DNA from: Candidatus Veblenbacteria bacterium
GTDB taxonomy: Bacteria > Patescibacteriota > Patescibacteriia > Veblenbacterales > UBA10138
Direction of reading: 5' to 3'
NCBI GenBank assembly: GCA_030700105.1
Contig: JAUYKG010000032.1
Coordinates: forward strand, 1 to 39,258
DNA length: 39,258 nucleotides
The position numbers and the translations under genes are program-made. The notes beneath the pieces are model-generated. The model was not told where the DNA came from. It worked only from the letters and a program-made list of their open reading frames with translations, and did no database searches. This document shows, piece by piece, positions 19,300 to 28,931 of the stretch; within the stretch, counting starts at the first letter, position 1, and each line of letters opens with the position of its first letter.

Positions 19300-19348
19300 C
19301 ACTACAGGCGAATCGGCTCTTAGTGTTTGAATTTTTAAATAACATACT

Positions 19349-19377
19349 ACTATAGATCAGTTTAAGGAATTTGTCAA
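19349..19377 (-). promoter_or_regulatory. Sigma70-type promoter driving minus-strand orphan gene(s)
   Basis: Minus strand TTGACA - 17 nt - TATAGT. Confidence 0.75.
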
Positions 19378-19527
19378 GGGTTGTGGAGCAGTCGTTCTCT
19401 AATATTAGCGGTTTTTATGTTTTTTATGCCTTAGATTAGCCATTTTTATGTATCAACAATGTTAGTGTTCTATTATAGTAAACAGGTTGCGGAGCAGGTG
19501 GTAATCACCTAGGCTTACCTATGTACC

Positions 19528-20499
19528 ATGGCAGTTACTTTGAATGAGCTAAAGAAAAACCTGGGCGAGACTGTGCGGGCGCGCGTACCCTTGGCGCCGT
19601 ATACGAATTTTAAAATTGGCGGCCCGGCCAAGTATTTGTTCGAGGCGCGCCAGAGCGAGGATTTGGTTAAGGCTGTGCAGGTGGCGAACGAGTTCAAATT
19701 GCCCTTCTTAGTGTTGGGTGGTGCTTCCAACGTGTTGGTGGCGGATAAGGGCTTTACCGGTTTGGTGGTGCTCGTGCGTAATAGTCAACTAAAAGTTGAG
19801 GGCACGCGCGTTACGGCGGACGCCGGAGTAAAGCTTAGTTTTTTGGTGCAGCAAACCGTGGCCGCCGGGCTCTCGGGTTTGGAACCCTTGGTGGCTGTGC
19901 CGGGTACGGTAGGCGGTGCGGTGTACGGTAACGCCGGTATACCGCAAGTTCCCAAGGGGTTCATTGGCGATTGGGTGGAAAGTGTTAGCGTATGCCGCGA
20001 GGATAAAATAATTCTGCTCAAGCGCGCTGAGTGCGGTTTTGCTTACCGCCAGTCCGGGTTCAAGCAAACCAACGATGTAATTTTAAGTGCCACATTGGAA
20101 CTGCAACGTGGTGACGCGTCCAAAAGCCAGGAGCTTATTAAAAAGTACATTGCCGCGCGCAAGGGCCAGCCGTACCATAAGCCGTCCTCGGGATGCATTT
20201 TTATGAATGTGCCAATTACGAATGCGGACGAGGTGCGGCAGAAGTTCGCGGGCGAAGAAAAGCTGGAGCAGTTCTTGCTGCGCGGGCAATTGCCTTCCAG
20301 CTGGCTCATTGATCGTGCCGGTTTGAAAGGCAGAACCATTGGTGGCATTCAGGTGTCACCCGACCACGCCAACTATCTGGTGAATGTGGGCAACGGCACA
20401 GCCGAGCAGGTGATGGAAATGATTTCTTTCATTAAGCAACAGGTGCGGGATAAATTCGGCATTCAGTTGAGCGAGGAAGTGAGATACATAGGTTTTTGA
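19528..20499 (+). CDS. murB: UDP-N-acetylmuramate dehydrogenase
   Basis: APYTNFKIGGPAKYL, LGGASNVLVADKGFTG, VPGTVGGAVYGNAG, PSSGCIFMN. Confidence 0.95.
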   Translation: MAVTLNELKKNLGETVRARVPLAPYTNFKIGGPAKYLFEARQSEDLVKAVQVANEFKLPFLVLGGASNVLVADKGFTGLVVLVRNSQLKVEGTRVTADAGVKLSFLVQQTVAAGLSGLEPLVAVPGTVGGAVYGNAGIPQVPKGFIGDWVESVSVCREDKIILLKRAECGFAYRQSGFKQTNDVILSATLELQRGDASKSQELIKKYIAARKGQPYHKPSSGCIFMNVPITNADEVRQKFAGEEKLEQFLLRGQLPSSWLIDRAGLKGRTIGGIQVSPDHANYLVNVGNGTAEQVMEMISFIKQQVRDKFGIQLSEEVRYIGF

Positions 20500-20512
20500 G
20501 CAAAAAAAGACA

Positions 20513-20536
20513 GAGCCGAAGCAAAAATTTCGGCTC
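20513..20536 (-). terminator. Intrinsic terminator of prs
   Basis: GAGCCGAA/TTCGGCTC hairpin; minus strand continues TGTCTTTTTTTG. Confidence 0.75.
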
Positions 20537-20550
20537 TTGATTACTATTGG

Positions 20551-21528
20551 TCAGATGAAAAGTTCGCTGATTGATTCGCCTTCATGGATGCGCCTAATTG
20601 CATCAGCCAGCAGCGATGCCACTGAGAGCACCGTTATTTTAACGCGCCTACTTTTTAGCTCTTCAGAAGAGTGGTAGATACTATCTGTAACTATTACCTC
20701 CGTTATCGCACTATCATCAAGCCGTGCTATGGCTTGACCCGAGAACAGGCCGTGTGTGGCAAAAGCAAATATTTTTTTTGCACCTTTTTTCTTAGCGGCT
20801 TTGGCGTCCGCTATTAAGGAACCCCCGGTGTCTATAAGATCATCAACAAAGACCACATCTTTATCTCTCACATTACCGATAATTCTTATGGATTTTTCCT
20901 TTATTTGGTTTGGTTCCGTTCTCGATTTGTCGAAAACTACATGGCCATTCTGATTCAACCGGTGTGCGTAAGCTCGGGCTCTGGCGCCGCCGCCAACATC
21001 AGGGGAAGCCACCACGAAGTTTTTTGACATAATTTTTTTCAAATATTGGACACTTACGCTTGAGCTGTAAAGATGGTCAACTCTCAAGCCTTTTTTTTCA
21101 AAGCTGCCCAAGGTAGCCTCATTGTGAACATCAAGCAAAAGCAATCTGTCAGCGAAAGAATTGATAAGCATATCTGCTACAAAGGCAGAGCTTATGGTAA
21201 CGCGTGGTCGGTCACGGCGATCCTGGCGGTTGTATCCAAGGTAAGGAATGACTAGGGTCACTCTATTGGCCGACGAGTCGTGGGCGGTCCTGCCTAAAAG
21301 ACAGAGATCAAAGAAATTGCTTTCCGGCATATGTGTCGGATTTACTATAAAGACGTCGGTTTCTCGTACGTCTTCTAGCAAGCGTGGCCTTATCTCACCA
21401 TCAGCAAACGGTTTGATATCCGCTTGCCCAAGTTTAACGCTCAGCTGCCGGCAAATGTTTTGAGCCAGTGGCAGGCCGGCTCGACCAGAGAATATTTTGA
21501 GTTTCCCGTGCATGATATTTCCTTTCAT
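20551..21528 (-). CDS. prs: Ribose-phosphate pyrophosphokinase
   Basis: FADGEIRPRLLEDVRETDVFIV, DDLIDTGGSLIADAKAAKKKGAKKI. Confidence 0.9.
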   Translation of the reverse strand: MKGNIMHGKLKIFSGRAGLPLAQNICRQLSVKLGQADIKPFADGEIRPRLLEDVRETDVFIVNPTHMPESNFFDLCLLGRTAHDSSANRVTLVIPYLGYNRQDRRDRPRVTISSAFVADMLINSFADRLLLLDVHNEATLGSFEKKGLRVDHLYSSSVSVQYLKKIMSKNFVVASPDVGGGARARAYAHRLNQNGHVVFDKSRTEPNQIKEKSIRIIGNVRDKDVVFVDDLIDTGGSLIADAKAAKKKGAKKIFAFATHGLFSGQAIARLDDSAITEVIVTDSIYHSSEELKSRRVKITVLSVASLLADAIRRIHEGESISELFI

Positions 21529-21665
21529 ATTGTTAATATTACTTTGTTTTTTAATAGTTTTCTAGTGCCAGAACCTTACTCCTGGCTGGGTTGTTGCGTC
21601 AAGTTAGCGGCGGGCTTGGCGGCCAGGCGCCCATGCCTTATAGTGGAAAGGCACTCTGTTAAACT

Positions 21666-22034
21666 ATGGATATTATCGTTAGTTGTAAGAACTTCGACCT
21701 TACCCCCTCCTTACGGACCTATACCGAGGATAAGGTGGGTAAGCTGGTACATTTTTGGGAGCGGATTATCCGCGCCCGGGTGGAGTTTGAGGTGGATAAG
21801 AATAAGCGCGGTGGGTTGATGCATCGCGCCACGGTAACCTTGGAGGTGCCTGGTCCGGACATTCGGGTGAGTGAGCAAGCTGGCGACGTGCACGCCGCTC
21901 TGGACCTTACTATGCCTTTGTTGGAACGTCAGTTGGAGCGAACCAAGACCAAGCTAGAGCGTGTGGATGTGCGCCTGGCGCGGCGCGCCAAGGCTAAGCT
22001 CCGGGATTGGTACGAACAGTTCCGTAGTAAGTAG
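21666..22034 (+). CDS. hpf: Ribosome hibernation promoting factor family (HPF/RaiA)
   Basis: Short HPF-like: LRTYTEDKVGKLVHFWERI...AGDVHAALDLTMPLLERQLERTKTKLE. Confidence 0.82.
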   Translation: MDIIVSCKNFDLTPSLRTYTEDKVGKLVHFWERIIRARVEFEVDKNKRGGLMHRATVTLEVPGPDIRVSEQAGDVHAALDLTMPLLERQLERTKTKLERVDVRLARRAKAKLRDWYEQFRSK

Positions 22035-22036
22035 CA

Positions 22037-23401
22037 ATGAGGAAATACTTAAAGTTTTGGAAACTAGGCCAGGCCGAGCTGAATACCCAGTCGTTCGATT
22101 CCAGTCGCGACGGTGAATTGGTGGTACGCGAAGGCAACTACCAGTACAACCTCAACAACCTGGCACACAAATTCGGCACGCCGTTGGAGGTAGCTTTTCC
22201 GTTCATTGTTGAGCAGCGCTTGGGCGGTTTGTTTGAGATATTCAACCGGACCATGAAAGCCGCTCGCTATCGGGGTAAATTTTTTTACCACTACCCGATG
22301 AAGGCCAGCCAGAACAAGGAATTCGTGTTGCCCATTCTTTCCGAAGGCGGTAATTTGGAGGTAACAAGCGCCAACGAGCTGTGGTTGGTAAAGCGCATGT
22401 GGGAGCAGGAACAGTTTAGCAGCCGCATCCGCGTTATTTGTAACGGCCCCAAAACTAACCAGTACCTGGCGCTTATTGCCGAGCTTAGGGATAAGGGCTT
22501 GCAGATAACCCCAATTATCGAAGATAAGTTCGAGCTAGCTGCGCTTTCCACCTTTAAGGGGGATGTTGGTATTCGCTTGGACCCGGAGGTTAAGGTGCAC
22601 GGCCGCTGGGATAAGAAAGTTAATCGGTTCGGCTTAACCGCTCAGGAGATTTTTTCTTTCGGCCGCATTCGCAATCTTAAACTGCTCCACTACCACACCT
22701 CCAAACAGCTGGAGTACCAAGAGGACATTACGGCGCCCCTTAAACGCGCTATGAAGGTGTACGTTAAGCTCCGCCAGTCCAACCCCAACCTGGATATGAT
22801 AGACCTCGGCGGTGGTATGCCTGTGCCGTTTGAAAAGCGCCCGCTCTTTTCCACCGAGGGTGTGGTGAAACGCATTGTGCGTATCGTACAAAAAACCTGC
22901 GATCAGGCAGGGATTCCGCACCCCGACATTCTGGTGGAGTGGGGGAGTTATCTGGTAGCGCCGGCCCAGGTTACCATTTACCGCGCGTTGTCGGAAAAAC
23001 CAATCAAGGGTGCCATGGCCAAGCAGTGGTATATAATCGACGGTAGTTTTATGAACGATCTCAAAGACACCTGGGCTATCCACCAAAAGTGGCATATGGT
23101 GCCAGTGAACCGTCTAAACAGTAAAAAGCTCGTGCGTACGTGGTTGGCTGGCCTGTCGTGCGATTCGGACGATCGCTACACCGCTGGCGGTAAGTACGTG
23201 CTCCTGCCGCCGCTCGATACCTTGGAGCCGGGCGAGCAGCAGTACCTGGCTGTGTTCGATACTGGGGCGTATCAAGATGCCCTGGCCTCGCACCACTGTT
23301 TGCTCTCCTCGCCCATGAAAATCGTTATTCAGAACGGCGTTATCACCGTGGCGCGCAAGCGCGAAACCGCTGAGGAGGTGGGGCGAGAGTTCGGGTGGTA
23401 A
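22037..23401 (+). CDS. speA: Biosynthetic arginine decarboxylase-like PLP-dependent enzyme
   Basis: GTPLEV, FFYHYPMKASQNKEF (PLP lysine), EVTSANELWL, HYHTSKQ, IDLGGGMPV, fold type III decarboxylase. Confidence 0.7.
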   Translation: MRKYLKFWKLGQAELNTQSFDSSRDGELVVREGNYQYNLNNLAHKFGTPLEVAFPFIVEQRLGGLFEIFNRTMKAARYRGKFFYHYPMKASQNKEFVLPILSEGGNLEVTSANELWLVKRMWEQEQFSSRIRVICNGPKTNQYLALIAELRDKGLQITPIIEDKFELAALSTFKGDVGIRLDPEVKVHGRWDKKVNRFGLTAQEIFSFGRIRNLKLLHYHTSKQLEYQEDITAPLKRAMKVYVKLRQSNPNLDMIDLGGGMPVPFEKRPLFSTEGVVKRIVRIVQKTCDQAGIPHPDILVEWGSYLVAPAQVTIYRALSEKPIKGAMAKQWYIIDGSFMNDLKDTWAIHQKWHMVPVNRLNSKKLVRTWLAGLSCDSDDRYTAGGKYVLLPPLDTLEPGEQQYLAVFDTGAYQDALASHHCLLSSPMKIVIQNGVITVARKRETAEEVGREFGW

Positions 23402-23456
23402 GCTGGAGTTCAGCCTTGCTTTTTGCGGCTAAACCTAGTATGGTTAGGTTTGCTTT

Positions 23457-26177
23457 ATGGCATTCTTAGAAAAACTATTTGGTGATCCTAATAAACGGGT
23501 GGTAACTAAGCTCCAGCCGCTGGTTGAGCGTATTAACGCGCTGGAGCCGGATATTCAAAAACTCTCGGACGACGAGCTGAAAGTTAAGACTTTGCAGTTT
23601 AAAGAGCGCCTGGTCAAGGGTGAGGTTTTGGATGATTTACTGCCCGAGGCTTTTGCTTGCGTAAGGGAGGCGGCCCATCGCAGTTTGGGCCAGCGACATT
23701 TTGATGTGCAGCTCGTCGGCGGCATGGTGCTGCACCAGGGCCAAATTGCGGAAATGAGAACTGGTGAAGGTAAAACTCTTACCGCCACTGCTCCGGTGTA
23801 CCTGAACGCGCTCACCGGTAAGGGTGTGCACGTAGTTACGGTGAACGATTACCTGGCACGGCGTGACGCTGCTTGGATGGGTAGGGTATACAGCGCCTTG
23901 GGCTTAAGTGTGGGCTGTATAAATCACGAGGTGGCCTATCTGTACGACGCCACAGCAACCAATGAGGATCCCTCGCTCGCTAATTTGCGCGTAGTACCGC
24001 GGCGCGAGGCGTACCAGGCCGATATTACCTACGGCACCAATAACGAATTCGGTTTTGACTACCTAAGGGACAATATGGTGTGGCGTGAGGAGCAAATGGT
24101 GCAGCGCGATCTCCATTACACTATTGTGGACGAGGTGGATAGCATTTTAATCGACGAAGCGCGTACTCCACTTATTATTTCCGCGCCGGCCGAGGAAGCC
24201 AGCGATAAGTACTACGAGGCCGCACGTTTTGTTGCCACTCTGCAGGAGAACACGGATTATAATGTGGACGAGAAAATGCGCGCCGCCACTTTTACCGAGG
24301 TTGGTATTGCTAAGGCCGAGCAGTGGCTGGGCGTAACAAATCTCTATGCCGAGGGTGGATGGGAAATGATCCACATTATGGAATCGGCCTTAAGGGCTCG
24401 TACCTTGTTCCAGCGCGATAAGCAGTACGTGGTGCGCGAGGGCGAGGTGGTGATTGTGGATGAGTTCACGGGCCGCCTTATGCCTGGGCGGCGTTACTCC
24501 GAAGGTTTGCATCAAGCTATCGAGGCCAAAGAGAATGTGAAGATTCAGCGCGAATCTCTCACGCTCGCCACTATTACGTTTCAAAATTACTTCCGGCTTT
24601 ACAAAAAATTGGCTGGTATGACCGGTACTGCCGCCACCGAGGCCGAGGAGTTTTCCAAAATTTATAATTTGGAAGTTACTAGTATTCCCACACACCGGCC
24701 TATGGTTCGTGCCGACATGGGCGACAAGGTGTATAAGAGCGAGCTGGGCAAGTTCCAGGCCGTGGTGCAGCACGTTAAGAACCTGCATGAGGCCGGGCAG
24801 CCGGTGCTGGTGGGTACCATTTCCATAGAGAAGAACGAGGTGCTGTCCGAGCTGCTTACGCGCGAGGGCGTGCCGCACGAGGTTTTGAACGCCAAAAACC
24901 ACGCGCGCGAGGCGCAAATCATCGCCCAGGCTGGCCGTCGCGGCGCAGTAACTATTGCCACCAACATGGCTGGTCGTGGCGTGGATATTATTCTGGGCGG
25001 CAGTCCGCTGGACCAGGCAGAAGCTGATTTTGTTAAGCAAGCGAGCGGTTTATTTGTGCTTGGCACCGAGCGGCACGAATCACGGCGGATAGATAACCAG
25101 CTGCGCGGTCGCAGCGGTCGGCAAGGCGACCCCGGCACCAGTCAGTTCTACGTTTCTCTGGAGGACGACCTTATGCGGATTTTCGGCGGCGACCGGGTAA
25201 AGAACCTTATGGAGCGCTTGGGGCTGCCCGAGGATGTACCAATCGAGAACAAAATGGTGTCGCGTTCCATAGAGCAGGCACAGAAGAAAGTGGAAGGGCA
25301 TAACTTTGATATTCGTAAGCACCTGGTGGAATACGACGACGTGTTGAACAAACAGCGCGAGGCCATTTACACTCGCCGCCGTGCCATTTTGAAGGCCGCC
25401 GTGGAAAAACCGGAGGAACTGAAAGCGCAGGTGCTGGAGATAGTAGAAGAGGAGATTGCTCAGGTGGTGGCGTTTCACACTGCGCTGGAAGACGAAAGCA
25501 AGTGGAACCTCTCTGAGATTTACGAAGTTATTCATTCTATGTTCCCGGTGCCGCCCGAGGCGCGCCGCAAGCTTGGGGATATAGAGGCGCAGGCAGGTGA
25601 CGCTTCGCAGGACGCCCTGGCGCGCGACAAAATAATCCGTTACCTCACTGGTTTGGCCAACCAGTCTTACGACAAAGTGGAGCAGGCTATTATGGTTCAG
25701 GCCAAGCAGGCTATGCTGCCCAACGCCGATACTATGATGCGCGAGGCGGAGAAAGCCATTAGTTTGCGCAGTATAGATACCTTGTGGGTGCAGCACCTTA
25801 CCGCTATGGATAATTTGCGCGGTGGCATTGGGTTGCAAGGCTATGGCCAGCGGGATCCGCTAGTGGAGTACAAACGCGAATCTTTCCGTATGTACAAGAA
25901 TTTACTGGCCGCTATGAGAAAAGAGGTTGTGTATAACATATTCAAAGTTGGTGTGGCTCAGCAGGCGGCACAAGCCGCCGCGCCGCGGCGGCAAATTCAG
26001 GAGCAGGGCCCGGCTAAAACCCAAGCCGAAGCTAAGAGTGTGTTCGCCTCCGCGGTTTCCAGTACCGGTGGGCCGGTAATGGGTAAGCCCAAGGATGAGG
26101 CTGGTCACAAGGTTGGTCGTAACGACCCCTGCCCCTGCGGGAGTGGCAAGAAGTATAAGAAGTGTCATGGGAAATAA
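23457..26177 (+). CDS. secA: Preprotein translocase ATPase SecA
   Basis: [50 protein letters not shown]-terminal [22 protein letters not shown]. Confidence 0.97.
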   Translation: MAFLEKLFGDPNKRVVTKLQPLVERINALEPDIQKLSDDELKVKTLQFKERLVKGEVLDDLLPEAFACVREAAHRSLGQRHFDVQLVGGMVLHQGQIAEMRTGEGKTLTATAPVYLNALTGKGVHVVTVNDYLARRDAAWMGRVYSALGLSVGCINHEVAYLYDATATNEDPSLANLRVVPRREAYQADITYGTNNEFGFDYLRDNMVWREEQMVQRDLHYTIVDEVDSILIDEARTPLIISAPAEEASDKYYEAARFVATLQENTDYNVDEKMRAATFTEVGIAKAEQWLGVTNLYAEGGWEMIHIMESALRARTLFQRDKQYVVREGEVVIVDEFTGRLMPGRRYSEGLHQAIEAKENVKIQRESLTLATITFQNYFRLYKKLAGMTGTAATEAEEFSKIYNLEVTSIPTHRPMVRADMGDKVYKSELGKFQAVVQHVKNLHEAGQPVLVGTISIEKNEVLSELLTREGVPHEVLNAKNHAREAQIIAQAGRRGAVTIATNMAGRGVDIILGGSPLDQAEADFVKQASGLFVLGTERHESRRIDNQLRGRSGRQGDPGTSQFYVSLEDDLMRIFGGDRVKNLMERLGLPEDVPIENKMVSRSIEQAQKKVEGHNFDIRKHLVEYDDVLNKQREAIYTRRRAILKAAVEKPEELKAQVLEIVEEEIAQVVAFHTALEDESKWNLSEIYEVIHSMFPVPPEARRKLGDIEAQAGDASQDALARDKIIRYLTGLANQSYDKVEQAIMVQAKQAMLPNADTMMREAEKAISLRSIDTLWVQHLTAMDNLRGGIGLQGYGQRDPLVEYKRESFRMYKNLLAAMRKEVVYNIFKVGVAQQAAQAAAPRRQIQEQGPAKTQAEAKSVFASAVSSTGGPVMGKPKDEAGHKVGRNDPCPCGSGKKYKKCHGK

Positions 26178-26197
26178 GAATAAGATTTAATAAAATT

Positions 26198-26815
26198 ATG
26201 GAAGAACTCGAAAAAGAACCATCAACAAGAGACAAAACTGACGAAGAAGTTTTTCAGACATATATTGAGGATCTTCGGCTTACGCCTGAAGATTTTGATA
26301 AGAAGATTCTTGATGTAGGTGCTGGGGCTGCTCAATTCGCAAAATGGGCAAAAGAACATGGAGTTAGTGGAGAAATTTATAATTTAGAGCCCCAAAAAGA
26401 ATATATTCTAGAGAAAAATAAAAGTGTAGTTGCTCGAGCCGAGGCAATACCTTTTGAAGACGAATCATTCGACTTAGTTGTCTCGAATGCCGCAATCCCG
26501 AATATATATATCAGTGAAGTAAACGCTGATACAGTGAAAGAAAAAGTTATGAATAGTCTGTATGAGATGGTGAGGGTTATAAGGCCTGGAGGTGAAGTAC
26601 GCCTTTCACGAGTGTTGATGGATAAGGGGTATGAATCAAAACAAATTTTACCTAAAAGTATTGGCGAAGCATTGGAGAACTTGAAAACAAAAGGTAATGT
26701 TCAGATAGAGAAAATACGAACGCCATCAGACGATACCTACGAATATGAAAACAATCAGCCAAAAAGGCTTTTAGCAGAGACGTATCTCATAATCATTCAC
26801 AAGCAGGCTAAATAG
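26198..26815 (+). CDS. Class I SAM-dependent methyltransferase
   Basis: ILDVGAGAAQFAKWAKEHG, NLEPQ, AEAIPFEDESFDLVVSNAAI; internal ATG preferred over 26162 track start. Confidence 0.8.
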   Translation: MEELEKEPSTRDKTDEEVFQTYIEDLRLTPEDFDKKILDVGAGAAQFAKWAKEHGVSGEIYNLEPQKEYILEKNKSVVARAEAIPFEDESFDLVVSNAAIPNIYISEVNADTVKEKVMNSLYEMVRVIRPGGEVRLSRVLMDKGYESKQILPKSIGEALENLKTKGNVQIEKIRTPSDDTYEYENNQPKRLLAETYLIIIHKQAK

Positions 26816-26845
26816 ATATAAAAATTGTGTGGCAATTAACTGATT

Positions 26846-26890
26846 GGAGGGAATAATAAAAAGTGCCATGGGAAGAAAGCTAAGAACTAA
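26846..26890 (+). repeat. SEC-C tail remnant B (secA 3'-end-like)
   Basis: Frame reads GGNNKKCHGKKAKN*; aaaaagtgccatgggaag vs secA aagaagtgtcatgggaaa (15/18). Confidence 0.65.
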
Positions 26891-27323
26891 AAGGCCTAAG
26901 AGCGTGAAAGAAGCCGGCCTTGATTTTTATTGGGATCCAGAAAGAGTTTGGAAATTAGATTTTCCTGTAGAAGAAATGGATATCGACGATCTCATCTGGC
27001 ATTTTGATGTACCATTCTGGGAAAAGGACGATACTGATGACTGGAATTTAACTCCTTGGGAGGTAATTCGTAAAATTCCGGGTAGCAATGAACATCAGAA
27101 AAAAGTTGAAGAGGCGGGGTTAAGTTATCCGATCGATATTATGGAAAATAAGGGCTTGTGGCGAATTCTCGACGGTTTGCATCGTTTAGTAAGAGCCTAT
27201 CAGCTTGGATATAAGAAAGTGAAGGTAAGAAAGATTCCAAAAGATAAAATACCAGAAATTTTAAGATATCCGAATGAAGAAGAGTTGAATAAAGATAAGA
27301 GATATACAGAAAATAAGAGCTGA
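26868..27323 (+). CDS. ParB-like nuclease-domain protein
   Basis: WRILDGLHRLVRAYQLGYKKVKVRKIPKDKIPEI resembles ParB N-terminal DGxHRxxAA motif; ATG nested in remnant B. Confidence 0.6.
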   Translation: MGRKLRTKRPKSVKEAGLDFYWDPERVWKLDFPVEEMDIDDLIWHFDVPFWEKDDTDDWNLTPWEVIRKIPGSNEHQKKVEEAGLSYPIDIMENKGLWRILDGLHRLVRAYQLGYKKVKVRKIPKDKIPEILRYPNEEELNKDKRYTENKS

Positions 27324-27327
27324 TTTT

Positions 27328-27369
27328 TGTGATTTGGGTAAGAAGTACAAAAAGTGTCATGGTGCTTAG
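27328..27369 (+). repeat. SEC-C tail remnant C (secA 3'-end-like)
   Basis: Frame reads [13 protein letters not shown] aligned gaplessly to Sec[14 protein letters not shown]. Confidence 0.85.
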
Positions 27370-27374
27370 TAACT

Positions 27375-27803
27375 ATGATTTACAACAAACTTCCTAAGAA
27401 ATTTGAGCCACGAGCTAAAATAGTTAGCTGTTACATGGAGTATGGTGACAAAATCCTCCTTTTATTGCGGCATAAGAGTAAGTACCAAGGGAATAGGTGG
27501 GGCGTTCCAGCGGGCAAGATAGCTAAAGGGGAGAATGCGTTACGTGCGATGGTGCGAGAGATTAAGGAAGAGACGGGACAAAGAGTGCCCCCAACTCAAT
27601 TGGAGTATTTAATAAAGGTATATGTTAAATATCCGAAATTTCATTTTGTTTACTATATGTTCCGTCTTAAGCTGGATAAGCTACCACGGGTTAGTTTAAG
27701 CACCAAGGAACACAAACGGTATAAGTGGGTAACACCAGCAAAAGCTTTACAGTTAGAACTCGTGAGGGAGTTGGATAGGTGTATTAAGATGTTTTATGTC
27801 TAG
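27375..27803 (+). CDS. NUDIX hydrolase
   Basis: GVPAGKIAKGENALRAMVREIKEETGQ Nudix box; internal ATG preferred. Confidence 0.85.
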   Translation: MIYNKLPKKFEPRAKIVSCYMEYGDKILLLLRHKSKYQGNRWGVPAGKIAKGENALRAMVREIKEETGQRVPPTQLEYLIKVYVKYPKFHFVYYMFRLKLDKLPRVSLSTKEHKRYKWVTPAKALQLELVRELDRCIKMFYV

Positions 27804-28521
27804 TATTGAGAGGTTTGCCCAGGCAGAAAATATTGGAGCGAAGGCCGACTTTTTTGCGCGCCCGTTTGATTCCGAAAAAATCAACGCACTTTTTAATGAA
27901 GCCATAAAAAACATTGAAGCGGAGGATGAACAGGTTATTTATAAAGAAGGTGTTAATGAAGATTTAGATTACGAAGTGACTAGTAGTGGTCCGGTCATCG
28001 CGTTTTACCTAAAAGATAAAGCCGATAACAGGCTGATGAACTTTAAGTTTAGAAAAGTAGAAGAAAGTTTATGTTTGGAACACAGGGAAATTAACAAAGG
28101 AATTAGAGATTACGGCATTAATGGCAGTATATTTCTTAAGAAAGATGAAGAGTTCTTAATGGCGTTATTACGGAAGAGTGATAACAAAGAAATAAAGAAC
28201 TTCATTATAGACAGCGGGCAAACCAATGTGATCCAATGGGCCGTGAAAAATGGCTATCATTTTAATGACTCGTCGCAGAAAGAACTGTTCGAGAAGATTG
28301 TAAACAGTGAGAACAATGAGTATATTGTGACTGGCCAGTTTAAATTGGGGGATAAATATAACAACTACATCTTTAAGAAAGAAAATGTAAAACCAGTTAA
28401 GAAGTATATAAAGGAACAAATATATGAAGGATGGGAAAGGGACGATATAGATTTAAGAGATTTTACCGTACGGTTTAAGTTGATAAAGGAGATACCACAA
28501 GAGCAAAATGCCGCACTATAG
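27796..28521 (+). CDS. Hypothetical protein, possible GNAT-like region
   Basis: Region REINKGIRDYGINGSIFLKKDEEFLMALLRK...NVIQWAVKNGYHF is weakly GNAT-like. Confidence 0.4.
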   Translation: MSSIERFAQAENIGAKADFFARPFDSEKINALFNEAIKNIEAEDEQVIYKEGVNEDLDYEVTSSGPVIAFYLKDKADNRLMNFKFRKVEESLCLEHREINKGIRDYGINGSIFLKKDEEFLMALLRKSDNKEIKNFIIDSGQTNVIQWAVKNGYHFNDSSQKELFEKIVNSENNEYIVTGQFKLGDKYNNYIFKKENVKPVKKYIKEQIYEGWERDDIDLRDFTVRFKLIKEIPQEQNAAL

Positions 28522-28524
28522 TCT

Positions 28525-28791
28525 ATGCCGGTAATCCACAAAAAAGCCTGGCCAGAGCTGTTTGAGGCTGTGCGAACTGGCAAAAAGAAGTTTGACCTTC
28601 GCCTGAATGATGTTGAGATTGCGGAAGGTGATACCTTGGTGCTGGAGGAGTGGGACCCGCAGACGAAAGCTTACACGGGCCGTAAGTTGGAGAAGAGGGT
28701 AACCTACGCCCTCAAGTTTAAGGTTAGCGAGCTTTGGTGGCCCGAGGAAGAGGTGCACACTCACGGACTCCAAATCATCTCGCTCGAGTAG
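28525..28791 (+). CDS. DUF3850/ASCH-like protein
   Basis: HKKAWPELFEAVRTGKKKFDLRLNDVEIAEGDTLVLEEWDPQTKAYTGR. Confidence 0.65.
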   Translation: MPVIHKKAWPELFEAVRTGKKKFDLRLNDVEIAEGDTLVLEEWDPQTKAYTGRKLEKRVTYALKFKVSELWWPEEEVHTHGLQIISLE

Positions 28792-28850
28792 AGGCGCAAG
28801 TTAATAGCGCTCACCCCCAGCCTGTGTAGCCTTTGGTTGTGCCTTGACTG

Positions 28851-28882
28851 CTATTTGTTAATTTGACGAAATAAGCAAATAA
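28851..28882. promoter_or_regulatory. Putative ArsR operator copy 1
   Basis: CTATTTGTTAATTTGACGAAATAAGCAAATAA; imperfect palindrome; 30/32 identical to copy 2. Confidence 0.7.
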
Positions 28883-28931
28883 CACTAATCTGAGCAGTGT
28901 TATTTTGTTACTTAATTAACCCAAGTTCATC

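Noticed and set aside
24390-25838. Long minus-strand ORFs (216 and 252 aa) opposite secA
   Set aside because: Antisense shadows of a high-GC coding sequence; His/Leu-rich composition and no domain signature.
27796-28524. Fourth SEC-C tail copy downstream of the NUDIX or 241-aa gene
   Set aside because: Checked both junctions by eye; no KKCHG-like reading frame found.
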